Positions 1 through 5,338 of a stretch of DNA of 6,604 bases are shown piece by piece. Location: contig WTGE01000104.1 in NCBI GenBank assembly GCA_011525445.1, positions 1 through 6,604 of the forward strand, written 5' to 3'. The stretch comes from Synechococcus sp. CO36386bin_37 (GTDB taxonomy: Bacteria; Cyanobacteriota; Cyanobacteriia; PCC-6307; Cyanobiaceae). Made by a program: the position numbers and the translations under genes. Within the stretch, counting starts at the first letter, position 1. Every line of letters begins with the position of its first letter. Under the pieces are notes generated by a model. That model saw nothing but the letters and a program-made list of their open reading frames with translations. It was not told where the DNA came from and did not search any database.

Positions 1-29
1 ATGTAGTGCTCCTTTCGGATTGGCGTTTT

Positions 30-374
30 ATGTCTTCTGCCAACCCCGGTCGCATTGTTCCAAGTCATTCTTTGGAACGATTTGTTGGTCGATGGTTAGT
101 TGCTATTCCAGTGGCTTTGGCTCCAGCCTGGCTTTCAGTGCAACTGCTTCGCCTACCAGCTTCCAAGGTCTGTGAGGTTATGGACCTTTCATTGCAGGGA
201 CAACTTTCTGTTTCTGCGAGGGAATCAACTCGGCAGGATTGCCATGTGGCAATTGATGAAAGCGTGAATTTTTGGCTGCTTTGGCTTGTTTGGGCACTCC
301 TTGTACGTGTTAGTTATCGCTATTGGCCATTGTTAGTGGCCATGGTTGTTGAAGGTGAGAAGCATGATTTTTAA
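30..374 (+). CDS. Small two-helix membrane protein, hypothetical (5' end uncertain)
   Basis: I do not recognise the family. From the ATG at 30 the product is 114 residues. It has a short basic N-terminus, a hydrophobic helix at about residues 22-41, a polar stretch of about 38 residues with two cysteines (C48, C71), and a second aromatic-rich hydrophobic region at about 81-107, interrupted by arginines at 93 and 97. This fits a small inner- or thylakoid-membrane protein with both ends on the same side. The frame is open to the left edge (a GTG at 6 would add 8 residues, and no in-frame stop lies upstream), so the true start may be outside the window. No clear ribosome binding site precedes either start. 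The stop TAA (372-374) runs into a hairpin. It could be a chance open frame, but two well-formed hydrophobic segments argue for a real gene. Confidence 0.5.
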   Translation: MSSANPGRIVPSHSLERFVGRWLVAIPVALAPAWLSVQLLRLPASKVCEVMDLSLQGQLSVSARESTRQDCHVAIDESVNFWLLWLVWALLVRVSYRYWPLLVAMVVEGEKHDF

Positions 375-394
375 TCAAAGGCTTTTCTTTGATT
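373..394 (+). terminator. Candidate stem-loop terminator after the small membrane-protein gene
   Basis: Perfect 8-bp inverted repeat: AATCAAAG (373-380), loop GCTTTT, CTTTGATT (387-394). It starts on the last two bases of the preceding stop codon. The stem is AT-rich and the tail (TGGTTATTG) is only moderately T-rich, so intrinsic termination is plausible but weak. It lies between two convergent genes, where a terminator would be expected. Confidence 0.35.
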
Positions 395-487
395 TGGTTA
401 TTGAAATCATTTGAGAGAATATGGAAGAGGTATTAATGTTATTAGGTTGTTTCCCTATGCTTGGTGTCTGCTGATGCCGAGCTTTAA

Positions 488-742
488 TTATTTTCGTGGA
501 GGTTGATTACCATGAATTTCTCTGAATTCTTCAAGTTTGTCTAGATCTTGTTGTTCGTCAACACTGTAATCTGTCAAGATAAGTGCTTTTCCAATAGTGC
601 CAAGGGCATATTCAATGCGATCCAGATTATTCCGTCCAGTTTCTGTCTGTCGTGCCGCTCGAATCACATCAGGCTTGAGTTGATCGGCGAGTTTTTCCAT
701 CACATCAGCGATGAAACTTGCTTGTTCGAGTGGGGATGTCAT
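488..742 (-). CDS. 84-residue helical hypothetical protein
   Basis: I do not recognise the family. The product is an 84-residue soluble protein with no signal peptide or membrane segment and no cysteine. It appears almost wholly alpha-helical: residues 5-29 form an amphipathic helix (EQASFIADVMEKLADQLKPD), a middle segment around 30-58 includes RNNLDRIEYALGTIGKALIL, and an acidic segment at about 59-76 (VDEQQDLDKLEEF) precedes a basic tail ending in PPRK. The start is ATG at 742; there is no clear Shine-Dalgarno site. An overlapping + strand open frame at 548-817 gives an unconvincing cysteine-rich composition, while this strand gives balanced, protein-like composition, so I prefer it. It converges with the membrane-protein gene on its left and is divergent from yajQ. 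A DNA- or protein-binding accessory role is possible but nothing in the sequence proves it. Confidence 0.55.
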   Translation of the reverse strand: MTSPLEQASFIADVMEKLADQLKPDVIRAARQTETGRNNLDRIEYALGTIGKALILTDYSVDEQQDLDKLEEFREIHGNQPPRK

Positions 743-850
743 AAAATGTTGAATGAATCTGTAGGGGTGAATAGTAAGAATACGAGTTCATTTGTTTTGT
801 CTCTACAGCCCTTTTAACTCAGGAATGTCGATCGTGCATCTTCCTATTCA

Positions 851-881
851 TTGATTGTGTTGAATCTATACTGAATATGCT
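851..881 (+). promoter_or_regulatory. Weak candidate sigma70-type promoter for yajQ
   Basis: TTGATT (851-856) and TATGCT (876-881) form a -35/-10-like pair with a 19-nt spacer, about 95 nt upstream of the yajQ ATG. TATACT at 867-872 is an alternative -10 box without a good partner. The spacer is longer than ideal and the region is AT-rich, so a chance match is quite possible. The rest of the 743-976 spacer shows nothing else I would call. Confidence 0.2.
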
Positions 882-976
882 ATGGTACCTGGTTCTGAAT
901 TTTTTTATTGAGCCTGTCATTGGCTGATTGTTTGTGTAGGTTAAGTGAAGTCCTGGCAGGAGCCGCTACACACACT

Positions 977-1471
977 ATGGCGTCATATTCATTCGATGTG
1001 GTTTCTGATTTTGACCGTCAGGAGTTGGTCAACACGCTTGATCAGGTTCGCCGGGACGTTGGTAACCGCTATGATCTCAAAGATTCAAAAACTGAGATTG
1101 ATCTCGAAGAAACAGATTTAGTGATCACGACAGCCAGTGATATGACCCTGCAGGCTGTTGAGGATATCTTGAGAGCCAAGGCGACCAAACGAAACCTTTC
1201 TCTTAAGATTTTTGAATTTCAATCGCCAGAGGCAGTTGGAGGTAATCGGGTCAAGCAGGTTGTTCATTTGAAGAAAGGCCTGAGCCAGGAGATTGCAAAA
1301 AAGTTGAGTAAGATCGTACGCGACGAAATGAAAAAAGTGACAGTAGCCATCCAAGGAGAAAGTCTTCGCATAACAGGAAAAAGCAAAGATGATTTGCAAG
1401 CAGCAATTCAATTAGTGAAAAGTAAAGAGGACGAAATTGATGTTCCTCTTCAGTTTGAGAATTACCGCTAA
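977..1471 (+). CDS. yajQ: YajQ family nucleotide-binding protein (UPF0234/DUF520)
   Basis: A complete 164-residue YajQ, close to the roughly 163 residues of the E. coli protein. Family landmarks in order: the N-terminal SFDVVSDFDRQEL (5-17), RYDLK (31-35), ILRAKATKR (64-72), the long C-terminal block LKKGLSQEIAKKLSKIVRD (98-116), VAIQGESLRITGKSKDDLQA (123-142) and the terminal QFENYR. The family fold is two ferredoxin-like halves. Members bind nucleotides or nucleic acid, and a Xanthomonas homologue is a cyclic-di-GMP effector; which ligand applies here is unknown. ATG 977 was chosen because homology begins there. The same frame is open back to a TTG at 908, but those 23 residues are not conserved. 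AGGAG (958-962) is 14 nt from the ATG, too far for a typical Shine-Dalgarno site. It stands alone on its strand and converges with the DUF481 gene. The protein should be cytoplasmic. Confidence 0.95.
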   Translation: MASYSFDVVSDFDRQELVNTLDQVRRDVGNRYDLKDSKTEIDLEETDLVITTASDMTLQAVEDILRAKATKRNLSLKIFEFQSPEAVGGNRVKQVVHLKKGLSQEIAKKLSKIVRDEMKKVTVAIQGESLRITGKSKDDLQAAIQLVKSKEDEIDVPLQFENYR

Positions 1472-1575
1472 AAATAGCTTTTGTTGGGTAAACTAATAGC
1501 CTTCGAATATTGATTATTGGGAACAAAGTTTCTCTGTGAACGTTGATGCTTGTGGGATCGTGGTAGTCGATTTAT

Positions 1576-1596
1576 TTTAATTTGGGTCAAACTAAA
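1576..1596. terminator. AT-rich stem-loop between convergent yajQ and DUF481 genes
   Basis: TTTAATTTG (1576-1584), loop GGT, CAAACTAAA (1588-1596): a 9-bp stem with one mismatch. On the + strand it is followed by TTTGTTG. It lies in the 191-bp convergent gap and could end transcripts from either side, but it is weak because the stem has few G-C pairs. No stronger terminator was seen in 1472-1662. Confidence 0.3.
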
Positions 1597-1662
1597 TTTG
1601 TTGTAAATATTCTGGAGTGTTTTTGCCTGCTAGATAAGTTGGCGAGTTTTCTGATACCTTGT

Positions 1663-2604
1663 TTAAAAAAGTTGAGTTCCCAGCTGCAAGGAAACACTGT
1701 TATTGACTTCGGGTGTTGTGAGTGCACTGTAAATTAATTGTCCGTTGAGAGATGTAAAAAGTTTTTGATCTCCAAGCGGATAGATCTTGATTGTTCCGGA
1801 AAAGTTATTGCTCGCCGACAATCCATCTGCATAGGCATTTGTATACTGATTACTTAATGAAAGATCAAAGTATTTGCTAGGTGTCCAATTGAAACTGATG
1901 CGAGCACTTGTGGCTGGATATGTATTGCCGCAATATTTATTTGCAGCGCAACCAGTTCCACCCCAAACACTCTGAGCCGCTGGTCCTGCTGATATGTTAA
2001 GGGTGGTTGTCTCCGTACTCACAAGATCATATCCAAGTCCAATCGAGTTAATTAAATTATTAGCTCCTATATCGTTTAAGGTGTCATATTCAAAGGTATT
2101 CGATGCGTATGCGCTTAATCTTCCTGAGAACGTGTAGGCGTAACGGACATCGACTTGGCCTTGATTCGTATCGGTTTCCCCTCTCCTGTCTGTCGAATTC
2201 TTCGTGAATCCATATTCTGAGTTGGCTCTTAGAGTTAATAAATTGACGTCGTCTTTGTATTGAGTTGTGAGTTGCGCTGTGCTATCAAATTCTCGATCTT
2301 GATCTGTATTTGTTCCAGTGATGCCTGCTGAAAAGCTCCCTGTCCAACGTTTCTTTTTAGGGATTGGTTTTAGGGCGCTTGATTGAATCTCCATTCTTCC
2401 TAGGTTTGGATGCTCAATAATGATAATATTTTCATTGCTTTCTTCTTTTATTAGAATGCCTTTTATCTTGTCTCCATTATTCAGAGTCAGTGTAACTGTT
2501 TCAGCTTTTGAATGCTGCCCGTAGCATTCTAAAATTAAAACTGCAGCTGCACTGAGAAGGATCGAAACGTAGGCAGTCTTCTTCACGGTAGAGCAGTGGC
2601 TCAT
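1663..2604 (-). CDS. DUF481-type outer-membrane beta-barrel protein
   Basis: From the ATG at 2604 the product has 313 residues. An N-terminal signal peptide is visible (KK at 8-9, hydrophobic core at about 11-27, likely cleavage after SKA at about 34). Next comes a small SH3-like beta segment, about 36-80 (LTLNNGDKIKGILIKE and an IEHPNLGRMEIQ strand), then about 230 residues of alternating-polarity strands ending in QLGTQLF. A terminal phenylalanine is the usual outer-membrane insertion signal. This layout matches the DUF481 family (salt-induced outer membrane protein YdiY), whose function is poorly known. Two cysteines (C219, C225) in a GTG-xx-KYCGN segment could form a disulfide in a surface loop. 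The gene follows the porin by 20 bp. A TTG at 2628 would extend it 8 residues and overlap the porin stop in TTGA, but the ATG gives a better signal peptide. The barrel assignment is firm; the exact family is by resemblance only. Confidence 0.75.
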   Translation of the reverse strand: MSHCSTVKKTAYVSILLSAAAVLILECYGQHSKAETVTLTLNNGDKIKGILIKEESNENIIIIEHPNLGRMEIQSSALKPIPKKKRWTGSFSAGITGTNTDQDREFDSTAQLTTQYKDDVNLLTLRANSEYGFTKNSTDRRGETDTNQGQVDVRYAYTFSGRLSAYASNTFEYDTLNDIGANNLINSIGLGYDLVSTETTTLNISAGPAAQSVWGGTGCAANKYCGNTYPATSARISFNWTPSKYFDLSLSNQYTNAYADGLSASNNFSGTIKIYPLGDQKLFTSLNGQLIYSALTTPEVNNSVSLQLGTQLF

Positions 2605-2624
2605 CTTGGAAGTGCCATCGTATC

Positions 2625-3893
2625 TCAAAGAGATAGGTTGATTTGTGTTCCTGCAGCCCAGATTGCTGGAATCATTCCCGTCCCTTTTGGATTAATGATC
2701 CATTGCATCAGAGGCTGTATCTGCAAGGAATCTGTCAGTTGGATGGTGTAATTCACCTCGATAGCGCCTTCATAGCTTTTTTCTGGGGTGATAGTTTTGC
2801 TGAATCCGCTTCTACTGATTCCTAGTGCCAGAACGTCCTGGGGACGTTCTGGAATAACGCCTTGGCTGAGAATCCCTCCAGCTGCATAGTTTGATAAGGG
2901 GTTGTTGCTTGGATTAAGGCTCAGGCTCCCTGATAACCAGAGTCGGTGTGACTTTCCTAATGGAAATGAGACTGGGAATGTTACTGTGCCGAAAATACCA
3001 TTGTTGATCCCATCTCCTGAATTAGTGGTTTCAGCGACATCTAATTGCGTGCTAGCGAAATAACTCCCGATTTGAATCAGGGGTTCGGGAAGATTTTGTA
3101 TTGAGGTTGCTTTGTTTGTTGATTTTGGGTATCTCTCTATTGTATTGGCCTGTTCTTTTGGTTGCGGGAATGGATTGATTGACCATTGAATGGCTTGGAG
3201 AGTTCCTTGTAACTTAGGTGTGAGTGGGATAACGCCAAGCGCCGATGCAATTTGATTTGTTTGGTTTAAATAGTAGTAACCGTAGTCAATGCTTCCTAGT
3301 TTCTGATGATGTAACCCAATCTGTGCCCCTGGTGCTACCAGTGGATTAATTGGAAATCCTGTAACGGAGAGGTTATAGGGTGTATTAATGGTGTAATTGA
3401 TGTAGTTGTCCAAGGCAGGAATACCCATCAATCTGTCTTGGACGGAGATCACGCCAGCATTCATGCTCCAATCGAACGCTTTGGCGCCCTTTTTTCGAGC
3501 AAACGCTGCTTGTGTTATCCAGGTTCCAACCGGAATAGCGAGGGTTTGAAGGGGAAAGATCGTGCCTAATTGTTCTCCCAGGGATGGGTTGCCCGTGTAC
3601 TGATTGAGTTCCAGTTTCAGCTGCCAGTGGTCGAGTTCTGTCCAGTTGCTTTGTTCCTTGCCAATGCCCGTACCCAATGTGAGGCCTGCCTTGATCTGTT
3701 GTATCCAGCTACTTGACGACGGCTTTTTCCCTCCTGAAAGACCGACGACAGGTTCAGCCGTTAATTCTAGATCCCAATCAACCCATTGTTGTTTAGGACC
3801 CATGATTGATTCTTCCGCAACGGATTCATATTGGTTAAGGAAGGATAATGATGTCGCTATTATTAATTTGGCAATGCGTATTGCAAAGGCCAT
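2625..3893 (-). CDS. OprB-family outer-membrane porin lacking an SLH domain
   Basis: A 422-residue secreted barrel. Residues 1-26 form a signal peptide (R6, K9, then a hydrophobic core) with likely cleavage after ESVA. The mature protein is rich in amphipathic strands with aromatic girdle residues. OprB-like features are an early LELNQYTGNPS strand-turn (94-104), a central block with AGVISVQDRL (146-155) and the LVAPGAQIGLHH strand (185-196), and the C-terminal YEGAIEVNYTIQLTDSLQIQ (374-393) leading to MQWIINPKGTGMIPA (396-410). That last block is the signature end of carbohydrate-selective porins. Cyanobacterial OprB proteins usually carry an N-terminal SLH domain; none fits here, since only about 35 residues separate the cleavage site from the barrel. 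The last residue is L rather than F. ATG 3893 lies 7 bp after the hemL stop and the stop touches the DUF481 gene, suggesting co-transcription. The substrate is unknown; sugars, anions or other small solutes are possible. Confidence 0.75.
   Translation of the reverse strand: MAFAIRIAKLIIATSLSFLNQYESVAEESIMGPKQQWVDWDLELTAEPVVGLSGGKKPSSSSWIQQIKAGLTLGTGIGKEQSNWTELDHWQLKLELNQYTGNPSLGEQLGTIFPLQTLAIPVGTWITQAAFARKKGAKAFDWSMNAGVISVQDRLMGIPALDNYINYTINTPYNLSVTGFPINPLVAPGAQIGLHHQKLGSIDYGYYYLNQTNQIASALGVIPLTPKLQGTLQAIQWSINPFPQPKEQANTIERYPKSTNKATSIQNLPEPLIQIGSYFASTQLDVAETTNSGDGINNGIFGTVTFPVSFPLGKSHRLWLSGSLSLNPSNNPLSNYAAGGILSQGVIPERPQDVLALGISRSGFSKTITPEKSYEGAIEVNYTIQLTDSLQIQPLMQWIINPKGTGMIPAIWAAGTQINLSL
2828..2852. 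repeat. Perfect 11-bp inverted repeat with 3-nt loop inside the porin gene
   Basis: CCAGAACGTCC (2828-2838), loop TGG, GGACGTTCTGG (2842-2852). The arms match perfectly and flanking bases do not extend them. It encodes porin residues 348-355 (PERPQDVL) plus the first base of the next codon. No T-run follows on either strand, so it is not a standard terminator. It would fold as a stable hairpin in porin mRNA. Confidence 0.75.
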
Positions 3894-3900
3894 AATTCAA

Positions 3901-5202
3901 TTAGGCAATCGCTGCGAAACTTTCACGGAACGCTTTGATTGTGGCATCAATATCTTCATCCGAATGGGCGAGAGACGTGAAACCTGCTTCGAACGCGGAA
4001 GGTGCTAAATAAACTCCATGCTCCAACATGGATCGATGTAGGCGTCCAAACCGTTCTGAATCCGTAGCCTTGGCTTCATCGAAATTGCGAACAGGTCCTT
4101 CACATAAGAAAAAGCCAAACATGGCTCCAACACTGCCTCCGCTGATTGGAAGGCCTGCTTCTTTGCCTGCATCGAGAATGCCCTGGATCAGTCGTTCTGT
4201 TGTGGCGGTGAGTTTTTCATAACTTCCCGGTTGTTGGAGCAGTTCGAGCGTTTTGATTCCTGCTGTCATAGCTAAGGGGTTGCCACTCAGGGTTCCTGCC
4301 TGATACATCGGCCCGGCTGGTGCAACCATCTCCATAATCTCTTTGCGGCCTCCATAGGCACCTACGGGCAATCCTCCGCCAATCACTTTGCCCATGGTGG
4401 TGAGGTCTGGAGTCACACCAAAATGGGCTTGAGCGCCGCCGTAGCTGATTCGAAAACCGGTCATCACCTCGTCGAACACCAACAGGGCTCCGTTCTCCTT
4501 GGTGAGTTCCCTCAGCCCCTCGAGGAAGCCTGGTTCAGGTTGAATGAAACCGGCATTGCCAACGATCGGTTCCAAAATCACTCCTGCAATGGCTCCTGGG
4601 TTCTCAGCGAAGAGCTGTTTGACGGATTCCAGATCGTTGTAAGGAGCCGTCAGAGTGTTGGCTGTCGTGGTCCTTGGGACTCCAGGAGAGTCAGGTAGCC
4701 CGAGAGTCGCAACTCCCGACCCCGCCTTGACCAAGAACATGTCGGCATGGCCGTGATAGCACCCTTCAAATTTGATGATTTTGTCTCTGCCGGTGAATGC
4801 GCGAATCAAGCGCAACATCGACATACAAGCTTCGGTTCCACTGTTCACAAAACGAACCATCTCCACGCTTGGAACAGCGTCGATGACCATCTCAGCCAGG
4901 GTGTTTTCTAAAGCGCATGGGGCACCAAAGCTTGTGCCCTTCTCAATCGCTTCCTGGAGAGCACCGATGACCTCTGGATGGGCATGACCACAAATGGCCG
5001 GTCCCCAACTGCCGATGTAGTCCAGATATTTATTTCCATCGACATCCCAGGCGTAAGGACCTTTGACCCGATCGAACACGATGGGTTGTCCGCCAACTGA
5101 TTTGAAGGCGCGAACCGGTGAGCTCACCCCGCCAGGCATCAGAGCCTTCGCGGCGCTGAAAATGGCCTGGGAGTGGCTGGTGTTCAAATTGGAAGCAGTC
5201 AC
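3901..5202 (-). CDS. hemL: Glutamate-1-semialdehyde 2,1-aminomutase
   Basis: Converts glutamate-1-semialdehyde to 5-aminolevulinate, the last step of the C5 route feeding haem, chlorophyll and bilins, in the cytoplasm. The 433-residue product matches the 433 of the Synechococcus elongatus enzyme. It is a fold-type I PLP aminotransferase-like protein: PGGVSSPVR (23-31), NSGTEA phosphate-binding loop (120-125), the conserved YHGHAD, FDEVMTG with the pyridine-binding aspartate D244, [15 protein letters not shown] with the Schiff-base lysine K272, and [11 protein letters not shown] at about 302-312. No key residue is missing. No ATG fits the N-terminus. GTG 5202 gives an N-terminus ([12 protein letters not shown]) like other cyanobacterial enzymes, whereas TTG 5217 would add 5 residues. 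Neither has a Shine-Dalgarno site. It is the first gene of a tight - strand run with the porin and DUF481 genes, and is divergent from glcD. Confidence 0.97.
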   Translation of the reverse strand: MTASNLNTSHSQAIFSAAKALMPGGVSSPVRAFKSVGGQPIVFDRVKGPYAWDVDGNKYLDYIGSWGPAICGHAHPEVIGALQEAIEKGTSFGAPCALENTLAEMVIDAVPSVEMVRFVNSGTEACMSMLRLIRAFTGRDKIIKFEGCYHGHADMFLVKAGSGVATLGLPDSPGVPRTTTANTLTAPYNDLESVKQLFAENPGAIAGVILEPIVGNAGFIQPEPGFLEGLRELTKENGALLVFDEVMTGFRISYGGAQAHFGVTPDLTTMGKVIGGGLPVGAYGGRKEIMEMVAPAGPMYQAGTLSGNPLAMTAGIKTLELLQQPGSYEKLTATTERLIQGILDAGKEAGLPISGGSVGAMFGFFLCEGPVRNFDEAKATDSERFGRLHRSMLEHGVYLAPSAFEAGFTSLAHSDEDIDATIKAFRESFAAIA

Positions 5203-5240
5203 GGCGACGGAAGCCAAAGGGTAGATGCAAACCGTGCAAC

Positions 5241-5264
5241 ATCTTGACCCAAGATCGGCCCGAT
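5241..5264. promoter_or_regulatory. Two adjacent dyads in the hemL/glcD divergent spacer
   Basis: Dyad 1 is ATCTTG (5241-5246), ACC, CAAGAT (5250-5255). Dyad 2 is ATCGG (5254-5258), C, CCGAT (5260-5264), sharing AT with the first. They lie about 38 bp before the hemL GTG and 74 bp before the glcD GTG. A run of six T follows at 5268-5273 on the + strand. This could be an operator, a leader hairpin for hemL, or chance. No convincing -35/-10 pair and no NtcA-type GTA-N8-TAC site was found in 5203-5338, so the promoters themselves are not called. Confidence 0.3.
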
Positions 5265-5338
5265 GTGTTTTTTCTGTAGTTGAAGCCTGAGAATTGATGC
5301 CAATCTTGTTTAGGTTGCGACAGTCCTGAAACCTCTCA

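Noticed and set aside
57..78. 7-bp inverted repeat GTTCCAA/TTGGAAC early in the membrane-protein gene
   Set aside because: Short arms with an 8-nt loop inside coding sequence; such repeats are expected by chance.
548..817. 89-codon + strand open frame overlapping the 84-residue - strand gene
   Set aside because: Composition is cysteine- and serine-rich without a coherent fold, and it lies over a better frame on the other strand.
908..976. 23-codon N-terminal extension of yajQ from TTG 908
   Set aside because: YajQ homology begins at the ATG at 977 and the family length is matched without the extension.
2523..2604. Lipoprotein signal on the DUF481 protein (LILEC)
   Set aside because: Glutamate before the cysteine does not fit a lipobox, and the downstream SKA site fits ordinary signal peptidase cleavage.
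5117..5128. 12-bp perfect palindrome GGTGAGCTCACC in hemL
   Set aside because: It falls on codons for the invariant PGGVSSPVR motif and is best explained by the protein sequence.
4908..5242. Two other-frame open readings on the - strand inside the start of hemL (4908-5096, 5030-5242)
   Set aside because: They are shadows of the strongly conserved hemL frame.
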